This document shows, piece by piece, positions 35,612-48,545 of a stretch of DNA of 64,000 nucleotides. How positions within the stretch are numbered: position 1 is the stretch's first letter; the number at the start of each line of letters is the position of its first letter. A program made the position numbers and the translations under genes. This stretch comes from Strongyloides papillosus. Taxonomy: Eukaryota; Nematoda; Chromadorea; Rhabditida; Strongyloididae. The notes below the pieces were generated by a model. That model saw only the letters and a program-made list of their open reading frames with translations, was not told where the DNA came from and made no database searches. The stretch lies in the NCBI GenBank assembly GCA_005656395.1, contig SRSI01000048.1:2232001-2296000 (forward strand), written 5' to 3'.

Positions 35612-36243
35612 TTTTATTATATTTTTTTAAAATATCTATATATTTTTACTATTTTTAAATTAGATTATATTTCTGTGCATAAACATTTTTGGATAAGAAT
35701 TATATCTCCTTTGTGACTATATTATGGTATGAAAAACGGATTAATTTCCACTCAATTTCTATATTAATTTTGTAATTTTATAAATAAATATATATATTTA
35801 TTTTTTTGGAAATTACTATAGTATAAATTATTATTAGCCAAATTTCTTAGAATGATAAATTGTTAAACTACAGTGTTTTTGATTTATTTTGATTGTCTTT
35901 GACATGGTATGAAGCAGGCTTTAAAAAGTTTACATATTTTTTGGAAAATGATGACAAATTTAATTGTAAAATTCTACTACATAATAATCGTCATTTATTT
36001 TAAGAGTTTTATTAATAAAATCACTGATATTTAAGTTATGGAACTTTTCCTTTTATGGCATTTAAAATTAAATAAAAAATTAATAATATAATTATTTTTT
36101 AACTCAAAAGGAAGAAAAACTTTATATTTGCTAAATGAATGTTTATAAAAAAAGTAGTTCCTCATATTAAAAATTAATAAATGATAAACTAAAACTCATT
36201 TATTTTTATCATTTAATCTATATAGTTTGAAATATCTAAAAAG

Positions 36244-36558
36244 ATGAATTCAATCGCTAGATGTCATCTTAAAGAATCTGATGTTTTTTGCTAATTCTGT
36301 ATATTCAATAGCTTTTATAAATAATATTACAGTTGTATTAATACATTCCATGTTAACTGAATTTTTTTTTATAATAATAGAGATTCTCTTATTTATATTA
36401 ATTTAATTATTTGAAAAAATTATAATTCTTTTAAAACGTTTTTTTATAAAATATCGGAAGAAAGATATCATATTACGCCACTACTTTTAATGAAACATCA
36501 TGGTATTTGTATTATTCGTTCAACAAAAAAAGTGATTTGGTAACATCAGTAATAACAC
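36244..36558 (+). pseudogene. Truncated, frameshifted receptor copy D
   Basis: Exon 1 of the second subfamily is recognisable (MNSIARCHLKESDVF) but an extra T brings a stop at codon 17, the exon-1 donor site is lost (atattaattt instead of atagtaattt), and exon 2 is cut after the segment matching GVVSFIQQ..DLVTSV at about 36558. The rest of the gene is absent and unrelated DNA leading to the Argonaute gene follows. Confidence 0.75.
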
Positions 36559-37346
36559 CACAAGTCAATTTTTCATTACGCACCAACAACGTTATATACC
36601 AAACAACTATCCGACTTGAAAACAACAACAAACCATTCTGAGACATTACCATCGACAACAAAAATTATCATATTATCAACAACTGAACGAAATTACCTCG
36701 AAACTACCGATAACTATTCTAACTTCCTCACTAATATTTGTCCGAACAAATCTTGGAGATGGATATTATCATGATGAATTTGTCTACGATATGACCTTTT
36801 TTTGTAATGTCACTTATTACTATTATTGTACTTTTCTCTACGTCAAAAGAAGATTTCCCAAAAAAAGGGTAATGCTTATGAACTGTTTGATGTGTACTGT
36901 CAAGCGGAAGTTTTCTATCCTAAAAAATTTCCCGTGACAATAATATCTCATTAGTTATTACCTTCATGTTTTGGTAAGATTTCTTTGTTATTCTTTAGTT
37001 TATACGTTGTAATCCTTTCGACATCTATTTCAAAATTCCTCTGACAAATTTTGTCTCTCTTCACACCAAATGTTTTTTCAAATGGTAGATTACATAGTGC
37101 TCATGATGGTAGTTGTATCCCTTAATTTCGTAAACACTTTTCTATTTTTTAACAAAAGATTTGGGTGTTGTCACTGACCTTTTTAAAAAAACACATTGCG
37201 TTAAAGCATATTATAAGGTACTTCTTATCCATTTTATACCACTCTCTATTTCAATATTACAATTTTTTTCTACGCGTTTTATTTCAATTTTTATTTCGAT
37301 TACCTTCTTCGTTCAATCTTATTAATACGTTATTTTTAGATTTATA
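36559..37346. other. Argonaute upstream region inside the receptor array
   Basis: This 788-bp stretch has no similarity to the repeated receptor unit and a different base composition. It probably contains the promoter and 5' untranslated region of the Argonaute gene. No ORF of note; the short ORF at 37165-37347 ends at the Argonaute start and is not supported. Confidence 0.5.
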
Positions 37347-40045
37347 ATGGAGTTCCCAGACGTTACTCACATTGCGGACAACTTTGAAAAGAGTGAAATT
37401 TGTCAGAAGCTCAGTCCTTCTGAACACTATAAGGATACATGTCGCGGTCAGGTTTCGGCATACCCATTGGAGATTGAGAGAACTGCTGTCGCTTACAGAT
37501 ACAGCGTATCTATCTCTCTCACAAGGGAGAACTTTCGAAAGATGTTGACATCAACCAATGATTTGGAAGTGTAAGTTTTTCTCAATCTTTTTTCATGATG
37601 GTTGTGTTTTTCAGTAAAGTGATTGGAAGTAAGCAAGCTAGGAGGGAAACTTGTATGACGGCTGTGGATCACACTATTAAGGATTTGGAAATTCCTGACA
37701 TCCAGTACTGTTATGATGGTGTCTCCAATTTAATTACCAACAAGGAGATAGACAACACGGAAGTCGTTATTCCAGGAAATAGATTTCCAGAGGAGTGTCA
37801 TGGCTTGATAAGAAAAAGCTCAGTATCTGTAGAAGTGACACGTTGTACGGACGACTTCCTTATTCCTATTGGACAAAAGGACATTCTTCTAAATGACGCT
37901 CTCTCTCAGAAACAAAGACTTATATATAACTGCTTGGAAATGATAACATCTCAGTACGCGCTCAACAACAAAAAGTACTTTTCCAACAACAATAGAAGTT
38001 TTTACATGGCTAGCAGAGAGTTCGATGAGGATATTGGAAACGGGAAGATACTAAAGCCAGGTGTTTGCAAGAGCGTTCGCTTCATCGAGTCTAATGATCA
38101 GGAACAAGTACGTGCCGCCGTCTTCTTGGACATGTCAAAGAATGTATTCTACAAGGACGGCAACCTCCTCAATGTTATTATGGAAATTACTGGAAAGAAT
38201 GATGTAAAGCAACTCACTTCGACAGACTACAACTACGCTCTTGAATATCTTGAAGGTGTCCTTGTCACTCCATCGTACAGGAATGCTGGTGATTCTTTTA
38301 AATTAAAGGAGTTTTCAAAGGAGAGTTTAAAGGATTGTTATTTCAAAGGAAGAGACGGTGAAAATGTCTCGATCATCGAGTACCTTGAGAATACATATAG
38401 AATAAAAATTCTCCATCCGGATATCCCGGCAGTAGTTGTTAAGGCTCATGGACAGATAAACTACTATCCTATATGCCAATTGAATATCTGTCCTGGACAA
38501 ACAGTATCCATTCAAAAAATGGATTCTGAATCATCTATTTGTCAGCAATCAAACAATACAGTTAAACCGTATATCCGTAAAAACGAGATCACCAAACACT
38601 TAATGGGTCTCGGGCTTCTTGATGTAAATAATAATAGCGTTATGAAAGGATTTGGATTGAAGCTTTTACCTCGTGCAATCAATATTAAGTTAAAAATACG
38701 CGAACCTCCTCAAATATTCACTGGAGATGGACGAGTTTACCCTGATAACAAAGGTACATTATCTGATGCCTTTCGTCAAAGATTCGCTAATCCTGCAGAA
38801 ATCAAGAAATGGGTTCTCGCGTATAATCGTTCCGTAACAAAAAAGAATGCTGAGGAGTTTTGTCGTGAATTGTTACATATGGCGAGGCAAAAAGGGATGA
38901 CCATTTATGATCCTGTTGAAATTGTTGGACTTTTAGATGGTCCTCAAGAGTTGAAAAAATTCATGAAGGCTATGGCGGACGAAAAAGTCGAGTTTATCAT
39001 ACATTTGGAGCCAAAAGCCATCTTGAGTCACGACTTGTTGAAGTATTATGAGACCAAGTATAACGTATTGACCCAACAGGTCACAAAGGAGTTGGTTGAA
39101 AATATTCTTACTAAAAGGCAGCGCCAGTCACTTGGAAATGTCATTAATAAGATGAATCTAAAAAATGGTGGTCTCAATATAATTACTAAGAATGAATCCG
39201 CTGCTATACGCATGTGTATGTCCAATAATGAGAACTTTATTATTGGTTATTCTCTCTCACATTCTAAGTTCAATGGAGATCCAAGCGTCGTAGGGTATTG
39301 TGGAAACTTTGCTCCCAACCCTCATAATTTTGTTGGGGACTTCTTCTTCCAGTGTAGCAGAAAGCACCAAATTGATTCTCAATCTCTTGAGAACACTTTT
39401 GTTGAAGTTTTGAAAAGACGTGCTGCAAATAGGAAGGGTATCGCTGAACCTCCTAAACGAATCGTTGTTTTTCGTGATGGGTTGACGGATGTCCAATTTA
39501 AAGATGCTATTCACAGAGAGATTAGTGCTTTACGTGCTGCATGTGAACGTTTCCAAAGTGGCTACAAGCCATCTTTCGTTATGATCATTGTAAATAAGCA
39601 CCACAATAAGAGATTCTTTGGAATTGACTCCAATTTCATCTCAACTAACTTTGCTCCTGGAGTCGTTATCGATACAGGCTGTACCAGAGCTGACTACACT
39701 GAGTTCTATCTCCAAGCTCATCATCCTATTCTTGGTACTTCTAAAATCCCTCAATATTCTGTCATTGTTAATGAATGTGGTGTAACTCTTGATGAGTGCC
39801 AAGCTCTCATTCTTGCTTTGTCGTTCTCTCATCAAATTGTATTAAATTCTGTCTCTTTACCTGAACCTATCTACCAAGCTGGAGAGTTGGCCAAAAGAGG
39901 TAATTACCTTTTTGCTGTTATGAAAAAGGAGGACGTAACAAGATTGACTTATGTTGAGGATACCGGTCAAATCAATTTGACTGAATTAAATAATAATTTA
40001 TGTTATAATAAGACAAAGTTTGCTGACAATCGTGTCACAGCCTAA
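37347..40045 (+). CDS. WAGO-like Argonaute with degenerate catalytic site
   Basis: Exons 37347-37570 and 37615-40045 (phase 2, 44-bp intron) encode 884 residues. A PAZ domain is recognisable near 325-375 (IIEYLENTYRIKILHPDIPAVVV..YYPICQLNICPGQ), MID near 475 onward (KWVLAYNRSVTKK..FCRELLHMARQKGM), and PIWI from about 600 to the end. In the slicer tetrad, the first Asp (GxDVxH) is Ser621 in GYSLSH, the Asp of RDG is kept at 696, and the final His position is Gly831 in YQAGELAKRG. It should therefore bind small RNA but not cut. The YxAxxxAKRG ending is like nematode-specific WAGO Argonautes that act with secondary siRNAs. Codon use is more G+C-rich than the surrounding receptors. It sits in a gap that broke receptor copy D. 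Confidence 0.88.
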
Positions 40046-40536
40046 ATATATTTTTTTTTAATTTTGTATGTTTTTAATATATTGTGTATTAATTCTTTTA
40101 TGTTAAGATTTAATTTGTAATAAGCTGACATTTAGTAGTAATATCTCTATTTTTCTCTCTTATTATAAAATAATCTACCTTAATGTTAAATATTCTAACT
40201 TGAAAGTGCAAAATTTTTAGAAATAACAATGGAGTGTGCACATAAGCCTTTTTTAAAATGAGGCTAGTGTACATACTTCCGAAAAATAAAAAATTATCTA
40301 GAAATTTTTAATTGGAGTAATTAAAATAAAATATAGATACAATTTTCCTTTGTAATTAAGCAAATTTTCCATATATGGTATATAAAACTGGATAAAAAAA
40401 TAAAAAAGTATAATTATTTTTTAACTCAAAAAGAAAAACTTTATATTTGCTAAATATATGTATATAAAAAATAGTACCTTATATTAAAAATAAGTAAATG
40501 ATAAATATTTTTATCATTTAAACTGTATTATTCAAA
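40046..40536. other. Argonaute 3' flank and re-entry into the receptor repeat
   Basis: Up to about 40284 the sequence is unique and includes an imperfect hairpin (gtgcacataagcct near 40233 with aggctagtgtac near 40262). From about 40285 the receptor-unit promoter sequence resumes in the middle of the TTL relic, which is truncated here. Confidence 0.55.
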
Positions 40537-41605
40537 ATGTCTAATAATACGAATTTTACTGATAATTGTGGTGGAATTGTGAATGGTTTTTTTGATGATT
40601 CTGTAGAATCAATAACTTTTATAAGTAATGTTACAATTGGATTAATTCATTTTGTGTTCACTATATTTTTTATAACAACGCAAATCCTGATGTTTATAGT
40701 AATTTAATTATTTTTAAATAATATAATTTTTTAGAGTTTTTATAAAATATCGAAACAAAAAGATCATAATATGGCATTCGATATAATGAGACATCATGGT
40801 GTTGTATCATTTATTCAGCAATTATGCCATTTTGTAACATCTATAAGTATAATATTTTATATGAGTTGGAAACCAATAATTGCAGTAATAGTAGGAGGAA
40901 TTCTTCAATCAGCTTACCTTTGTAGTATATCATTTATATTAGTATTATCATTAAATCGTTGTGATCTTATGTACAATTTTAAATTTTTTCCTTCAATATC
41001 AAGAAAAAAATTTTATTCAATTGCATCTATTTTATGCTATGTTTATTTTTGTTTAATGATGGTTTTTTTCCTTCTACCTAGCTATAGAATGACTTTTAAA
41101 TTTCCTTATTATGAATGGGATTTTGTTAATGAAGTGTGTGTATCAAGTTTTGGGTTTGTCCTAGAAAAATTCGTTGTTTATACTCCTTTAGTTGTATCAT
41201 TTATTTTGTATTTAATAACATTTTATAAAATATTTTCATTACGAAATCTGAAACAGAAATCAACTTATTTCTATCCCGAGGATATTAAATTGATAGTTAA
41301 TTTACTAATATGTTATGTTTTAATAATATTTATGGAACTTTGTTGGAGCGGTCGTTTTTTTAATATTTATAAAACACAATTTGGAGCATTAGTACCACAT
41401 TTTGTATATGTACTCGTGTCAGGTGCCAATACGACTTTTACAATTTTTTTTGTTAGGTAAGATTTCTATATATCACTATAAATATTTACCAATATTTTTT
41501 AGGAATATTCGTAATAGCATTCTCGGTAGATGCTTTTCTAAATCTATTATACCGGCATCCAGAATTGATAAGACTCAAATAAAAAATATAAAAGTGATGT
41601 TTTAA
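40537..41605 (+). CDS. 7TM chemoreceptor-like GPCR, array copy E
   Basis: Exons 40537-40698, 40735-41456 and 41503-41605 give 328 residues. Exon 1 is of the first subfamily (MSNNTNFTDNCGG). Distinctive features are IIFYMSWKPII after TM2, TM5 LVVSFILYLITFYKIFSLRNL and TM6 LIVNLLICYVLIIFMELCW. The C-tail (NIRNSILGRCFSKSIIPASRID) is nearly identical to that of copy H, so E and H are sisters although two other genes lie between them. Confidence 0.78.
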
Positions 41606-42074
41606 ATTTTCTTAAATTCATTTAAATAATTACATCATTTTTATTAATATTTTGATTTTTTTTAATTTTGATATTATTTCTGTGCATAAACATTTTTGGA
41701 TAAAAATTATATCTCCTTACTGATTAATTTATGACATTAAAAACGGATTCATTTCCACTTAATTTCTACATTAATTTTGTAATTTTATAAATAAATATAT
41801 TTATTGAAAATTAATAGTTGTTAACTAATTTTCATATAATGATAAATTGTCAAACCATAATGCTTTTAACTTGTTTTGATTGTCTTTGACATAGTATGAA
41901 AACTAACTTAATGAATTTTTATTTTCTCTGAGAAATGAAAAAAAATTTTATTGTAAAATTTTACTACATATTAATTGTCACTTATTTTAAGAGTTATATT
42001 AATAAATCATTGATATTTAAGTTAGAGAACTTAAGTCTACAATGAAAATATATAAATTTATATTAATAAATATT

Positions 42075-42175
42075 GATCTCGTAATTTTTTTACAAAGACA
42101 TGAAGCCAGAATAAATAAAATTTTAACTCAATTAGGCAAGAAAAATAAATGATCCTTTCGTAGATATTGAATAAT
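42075..42175 (-). pseudogene. TTL 5'-end relic between copies E and F
   Basis: Aligned with the TTL start region on the minus strand; ATG is ACG here. The spacer is almost identical to the H-I spacer. Confidence 0.55.
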
Positions 42176-42446
42176 AAAAAATAAAATGTTATCAAGAAAT
42201 TTTTAATTGGTGTAATTAAAATAAAATACAGATGCAATTTTCTATTGTAATTAAGCAAATTTCTCATATATGGTATATAATACTGGTTAAAAAATTAATA
42301 ATATAATTGTTTTCTAAACTCAAAAGGAAGAAAAACTTTTTTATTTGCTAAATGGATGTTATAAAAAATGGTTCTTCATATTTAAAATAAATAAATGATA
42401 ATTATTTTTATCGTTTAAAACTGTATATTTTTAAATACCTAGTAAG

Positions 42447-43506
42447 ATGAATTCAACTGCTATATGTTATCTTAATGAATTTAGTGCTTTCTCTAATTCT
42501 GTAGATTCAATAACCTTTATAAGCAATGTTACAGTTGGATTGATTCATTTTGGTTTAACCATATTTTTTATAACAGCACAAATCCTGATGTTCATAGTAA
42601 TTTAAATATTTTAAAATATTGTAGTTTTTTTTAGAGTTTTCATAAAATACCGAAAGAAAGATACCATAATACACCATTACCTTTAATGAGACATAATGGT
42701 GTTGTGTCATTTATTCAACAATTATGCCATTTGGTAACATCCATAAAAACAATATTTTTAATGAGATGGAAACCGATAATTATAGAAATTATTGGAGGAA
42801 TTCTTGAATCGGCCTATCTTTGTGGTATAGCATTTATATTGATATTGTCATTGAATCGCTGTGATCTCATGTATAATTTTAAATTTTTTCCTTCTGTATC
42901 AAGAAAGAAATTTTATTCAATTGCAGCTATTTTCTGCTATGTTTATTTTTGTTTAATGATGTGTTTTTTCCTTCTTCCTAGTAATAGAATGTCTTTTGAC
43001 ATTGACTATTATGAATGGGATTTTGTTGGAAATCAGTGTACAGCATATTATGGATATTTATTAAAAAAATTGGCCGTTTACATACCCTTAGTTTTATCAT
43101 TTATATTATATGTGCTAACATTTTATAAAATATATTATTTACGAAGTCTGAAACAAAGCTCAACTTATCTTTATCCTGAGGACATTAAAATAATAATTAA
43201 TGTAATAATATCTTATGTTTTAATAGTGACAGTGGAAGTTTGTTGGCAAGCTGAATTTTTTAATATTTATGAAACACAATTGGGAGCGTTAATACCACAA
43301 ATTATGTATATAATCATATCAGGTGCCAACACAACTTTTACATTATTTTCTGTAAGGTAAAATTTCTAAATATTACTATAAATAGTTATCAAAACTTTTT
43401 TAGGGATATTCGTAAAAGTGTTTCTGGTATATGCTGTTCTAAACCTATTGTACAGGTATCAAAACTTGGAAAAGCTCAAATAAAAAAAATAAAAGTGATG
43501 TTTTAA
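42447..43506 (+). CDS. 7TM chemoreceptor-like GPCR, array copy F
   Basis: Exons 42447-42596, 42635-43356 and 43404-43506 give 324 residues. Second-subfamily exon 1, differing from that of copy C by only a few residues. Shared with C: IFLMRWKPIIIEII, the EVCW..FFNIYETQLGALIPQIMYI stretch and the tail KPIVQVSKLGKAQIKK. Exon 2 starts with SFHKIPKERYHNTPLPLMRH, so translation starts in exon 1 and not at the internal Met at 42686. Confidence 0.78.
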
Positions 43507-43956
43507 TTTTATTATATTCTTTAAAATAATTACATGGGTTTACTAATATTTTGATAATTTTTTAAATTAGGTATTATTTCTGTACATAAACTTTTTTGGA
43601 TAAGAATTATATCTGCTTAGTGATTAATTTAAGGCATTAAAAACAAATTCATTCTCACTTTATTTCTACATTAATTTTATGAATAAATATATTTATTTGT
43701 AAATTAATAATTGTTGGCCAATTTTCTTATAATGATAAATTATCAAACTATAGTGTCTTTATTTATTTTCATTGTCTTTGACATGGTATGGAAATTACCT
43801 TAATGAATTTTTATTTTTTCTGAGAAATAAAAAAAAATTTATTGTAAAATTTTTCTACATATTAATTGTCACTTATTTTAAGAGTTATATTAATAAATCA
43901 TTGATATTTAAGTTAGAGAACTTAAGTCTACAATAAAATATATAAATTTATATTAA

Positions 43957-46488
43957 CACACAGAGCATATCTTTGTCAATTTGACTATAGCAAATGAACA
44001 AAGAATATCAGTCAAACTTACAACATTTTTGTATTATAATTTAGTCTTTTATTGTAATACAATTTTTAATTTTTTTGTTAATGTATATTATACGCATTTT
44101 TACTCGACAATATTGATGCAAAATGATGGCAGAATTTTTTAATTTATTATGTGAAATATTGTTTATTGCTATAAAAAATTCTATATATTATGATATTCAA
44201 ATATGTTTAGTTTTTACGAACAATTTTATAATGAGATAAATGTAATTTTGAATTAATATTGATATACGATTAAAACTAATTTTTCTTTCAATATTGTATT
44301 TTTAATGAAGACATACAAAGTATAAATGCATGACATTTTAATTTAAAAATAGAGACAAAAAACTTAGTTTTTGTATTGTTTAAATATACTTAGTTAACCA
44401 ATGAAATAAGTTTTATTTATTTATTAAAAATATATTTTACAATTTTATGGAAATTTTAAATAATGTAAAATATTTTTTTACTATAATTTATTTTAAATAG
44501 TAATATGTCTGGTCTCATCAATTTATCACTTCTACAACAACTTATTTTAATTAAAATTTTTGGTTATGTTAATTGGAAAAATCTTATCAATATTAAACTT
44601 ACTTTTAGAAAATTTGAACCAATAATAAGACGTAAAATTTATTATATGTAAAAACCATGATTATGTTTTGGTGGATGTCAACTTATCTAGAGAAATAATT
44701 GGTAAAAAAGAAATAAGAATTGTATATAAGATGTAGTGAAATTGATTGAGGTAATTGTTACCATTATTCAAGATATACAAAAGAGAAGTAAATCATTTCT
44801 CAATATAACATTTTCCACTAAATCAATTAAATTTCTAGGTTTCTTTTACTAATTTAGAAGATTATAAAACTCTTTCCAAAAGCGTAACTTTATGAAATTA
44901 CATCGTTTATCTTTTTGTCTCACTAATGATCATGTTTATTGAAAATTTCTAATGAAAATTATGTTCCTGGATATCATCTTAAATATATTTTTCTTGAAAA
45001 TTATGATGATCAAGTTAGAACAATTCAATTGATGTATAAATTTTTATTACTAAAATCAAGGATACTAAATAAATAAATTTAACAATAAATTTAAAAGATC
45101 AAAATATACCTAAAAATTTTTACATTTTTGTTATGAAATCATTTAAAAAGTTTTGTTTAGTATAATCAGATAGAACAAAGTTTGCCACACCAAAGATAAT
45201 TTCTCATCTTATATCTAACAGTAATGATAGTGTATATTTAATTTATATTCAGAAAGTGATAACATATATAATGATATAACTAAGTACCTCTTAACAGATA
45301 TTCCACACAACATCAATGATGAATGTTTATGTAAATCTTATATCACAAGATTTTACAAATCATCCGCATTTACGGAACTTCATAAGGTTGTTTTTGAAGA
45401 ATTGTTTAACAACAATTGTCATTCTTTTCTATACCATATCAATTGTAGATATTTACATAATAACTTTATTGGTTCAAAAGAATGTTTTCAATGTGGAAAC
45501 AAATATTTTAATACTTGTGATATTCAGTCACCATTAAATTATTTATATGATTGCCGGAATGAAATTTTACTCCTTACAAATATGCATTTGTATTTTACTT
45601 TTCATTATTCCATTTACCCTTTTATTATAATGTTACTACTTTTAATAAAGTTTTTATGGCTTTATTATATGTTAAAAAATAGTATCAATGATTTTTCACA
45701 CTTTTTAGATAATGTGGAAGATTCAAACTGATATTTATTAAGAAAATGAGGAAATTCCAACCATCAACAACTACGGATGGAGTTATGATTTTGGTGATGA
45801 AAGTTGTTTAAAAATAAATATTTCTAAAAATATTGATGAAGAAAGGGAAATTGAAAAAAACTGTTGGTAACATTAATACTTCAATGCTATTGGAGTCAAC
45901 TGATGAAACATTAGAAGAAAGTTTAAATGACTCTGAAGATTTTACATGGTTACCATAAATTTTATAAAAATATAAAAAGAAATTTTATCGCTTTATTAGA
46001 CTTTTTTTTTGTAAATAATTTCCGTTTTAAAAATTAAATTATTACTTCCAATAAAGCAAAAAATAAAAAACTGAAAATAAAATATCATAGCTAACAAACT
46101 TATTTAATAAGACAGCAGAAAAACATCAACACAAAATCATTAAATGTTAGCCTTCAAATTAAAAAAAACAATTAGTTTTTATTAAAATAAAGCTTTATTG
46201 TATTTAAATTGAGAATAAAATGTATTTCATTTAGAAAAGAAATTAAATGTAATTATTACGTAAAATAATGAAATATTAATGTATAATTGAATACACAACA
46301 CAAAATTTTTCATTATTAATAGTATGCAAAAAAAAATAAATTTAAAGAAAATTTGCTAAAAATAAAGATATAGAAATATTGTACAATTACATAGCAAATT
46401 GTATGTCAATTTCAAAATTTTAATTAATAGACAGAAAAGACATTTTTCGTATGTAATTTGTTAAATTGACAAAATTTATCTCTGTGTG
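43957..46488. mobile_element. 2.5-kb element with terminal inverted repeats inside the array
   Basis: The left end begins CACACAGAG and its first ~29 bases match the reverse complement of the right end (CACACAGAG..TTTGTCAATTT..AC in both, about six mismatches). The element interrupts the F-G spacer just before the conserved tattgatctcgtaatttt block, and receptor-unit sequence continues on both sides (removing it restores a ~1.9-kb period). ATTAA flanks both ends and may be a target-site duplication, but the pre-insertion site is itself repetitive. No transposase was found; it carries a decayed F-box gene. Probably a non-autonomous DNA transposon. Confidence 0.7.
44505..45958 (+). pseudogene. 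Decayed F-box gene carried by the element
   Basis: The start MSGLINLSLLQQLILIKIF continues GYVNWKNLINIKLTFRKFEPIIRR, a good F-box, and then meets a stop after about 48 codons. Further coding-like fragments occur in changing frames: LVDVNLSREIIGKKE, SYITRFYKSSAFTELHKVVF, FIGSKECFQCGNKYFNTCDI and a final STDETLEESLNDSEDFTWLP ending at 45958. The overall layout fits a ~480-residue nematode F-box protein broken by several frameshifts and stops. Confidence 0.6.
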
Positions 46489-46494
46489 AATTAA

Positions 46495-46600
46495 TATTGA
46501 TCTCGTAATTTTTTTATAAAGACGTGAAGCCAGACTAAATAAAATTTTAACGCAATTAGGTAAGACAAATAAATGATTCTGTCGTAGACATTGAATAATG
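46495..46600 (-). pseudogene. TTL 5'-end relic between copies F and G
   Basis: Directly right of the mobile element; start codon ACG, frame lost. Confirms that the element landed at the edge of this relic. Confidence 0.55.
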
Positions 46601-46879
46601 AAAAATAAAATGTTATCAGGGAATTTTTAATTGAAGTAATTAAACAAAAAAATAGATTCAATTTTCTTTTGTAGTTAATCAAATTTTCCATATATGGTAT
46701 GTAAAACAAATTAAAAAATTACTGATATAGTTATATTTTTAACTCAAAAGAAAGAGAAAAACTTTATATTTGTTTAATGAATGTATTAAAAAATAGTTCT
46801 TTATATTTAAAATAAATAATAAATCTAAAATTCATTTATTTTTATCATCTAAACTGTGAACTTTAAAATATCTAATAAG

Positions 46880-47933
46880 ATGAGTTCAACTGCTATATGT
46901 TATCAAGAAGAATTTAATAATTTTACTAGTTCTATAAAATCAATAACATTTATAAGTAATGTTACAGTTGGATTGGTTAATTTTGTGATAACTATATTTT
47001 TTATGATAACACAAATCCTTGTATTAATAGTAATTTAATTATTTCAAAAAAATTATAATTTTTTCTAGAGTTTTCATAAAATACCGAAAGAAAGATTCCA
47101 TAATACACCATTACATTTGATGAGACATCATAGTGTTGTATCATTTGTTCAAGAATTTTGCCATATGCTAACAACAGTACAAACAATATTTTATATTAAT
47201 TGGGGACCAATATTTTCAGCAATTATTGGAGGAGTTCTTTTAGCGTCTTACCTTTGTAGTTTAGCATTTATATTGATATTATCATTGAATCGCTGTGATC
47301 TTATGTATAATTTTAAATTTTTTCCTTCTATATCAAGAAAGAAATTTTATTCGATTGCCGCTATTTTATGCTATGTTTATTTTTGTTTAATGATATTTTT
47401 TTTCCTTCTTCCTAATAATAGAATGACTTTTCAATTTACTTATTATGGATGGGATTTTGTTTATTATGATTGTTCAGCATATTATGCATTTTTAATGGAA
47501 AAATGGGCCGTTTATATTCCCCTAATTCTATCATTTATATTATATGTGCTAACATTTTACAAAATAATTGACTTAAGAAGTAAGAAACAGAAATCAACTT
47601 ATTTTTATCCTGAGGATATTAAATTGATAGTTCATGTAATAATATGTTATGTTTTGGTGATAATAGTGGTAGTTTGCTGGCATGCTGATTTCTTTAATAT
47701 TTATGAAACACAATTGGGAGCGTTAATACCACAAATTATGTATATAATCATACCAGGTGCTAATACAACCTTTTCATTATTTTTTGTTAGGTAAAATTTC
47801 TAAGTATTGTTATAATTATTTACCAACGTTTTTTAGGGATATTCGTAAAAGCGTTTTTGGTAAATGTTGTTCTAAATCTGTTAAACCAGTAAACAGAATT
47901 AAGAAATCTCAAATAAAAAATATAAAAGTGTAA
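46880..47933 (+). CDS. 7TM chemoreceptor-like GPCR, array copy G
   Basis: Exons 46880-47029, 47069-47790 and 47837-47933 give 322 residues. Exon 1 is second-subfamily (MSSTAICYQEEF), but the region after TM2 (IFYINWGPIFSAII) resembles copies A, H and I and the part after TM6 (ADFFNIYETQLGALIPQIMYI) resembles C and F, so the gene looks mosaic. TM7 reads IIPGANTTFSLFFV. The C-tail stops two codons earlier than in most copies (ending NIKV). Confidence 0.78.
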
Positions 47934-48439
47934 GCTTTAAATTTTATTATATTCATTTAAATTGTTTCATCTTTTTCAGTAATTTAATTTAATATTTCAT
48001 TTTTTCATATTGAATTTATTATGTGCATAATCTTTTTTAGATAATCATTATGTCTCCTTAGGGTTTAATTTATAGTATTGAAAACGAATTTATTTTTATT
48101 TAATTTCCATATTAATCTTTTAAATTTATAAGCAAAATTATTTTTTTCGAAAATTACTGTAAAAATGAATAAGTGTTAACCAATTTTCTTGTAATTATAA
48201 AAGTAAAACTATAGTGATTTAAATTTGAATTTGTTTTAATTGTTTTTGACATGGTATGAAGAATACCTTAGTGAATTTCTATGTTTTTTGAAAAAAAGAC
48301 AAATTTAATCATAAATTTTACAGCATACTAATATTCATTTATTTTAGGAGTTATATTAATAAGTCATTATTATTAAAGCTAGAGATCTTAAGTCTGCGAA
48401 AGAAATATATAAATTAAATGTAAATTTATAATAATTAAT

Positions 48440-48545
48440 TATGATACTGTAGTTTTTTTTATAAAGACATGAAGCTGAATAAAAAAATTTAATTCAATTA
48501 AGGAAGTAAAGTAAATAAATGTTTCATAGAAATTGAATAATGATA
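48440..48545 (-). pseudogene. TTL 5'-end relic between copies G and H (ATG kept)
   Basis: This relic alone keeps an ATG at the TTL start position (48527-48525) but runs only MKHLFTLLP before a stop at 48498. Confidence 0.55.

Noticed and set aside
36559..40284. Argonaute block as a simple transposon insertion
   Set aside because: No terminal repeats or target-site duplication were found, and receptor sequence is missing at the site, so a rearrangement fits better.
42058..42267. Minus-strand ORFs ending KKLRDQY in several receptor spacers
   Set aside because: Similar in several spacers because the DNA is duplicated. They lack a consistent start and overlie the decayed TTL 5' end, so they are relics and not a new gene family.
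45316..45731. Two overlapping plus ORFs inside the TIR element
   Set aside because: They are fragments of the broken F-box gene in different frames, not separate genes or a transposase.
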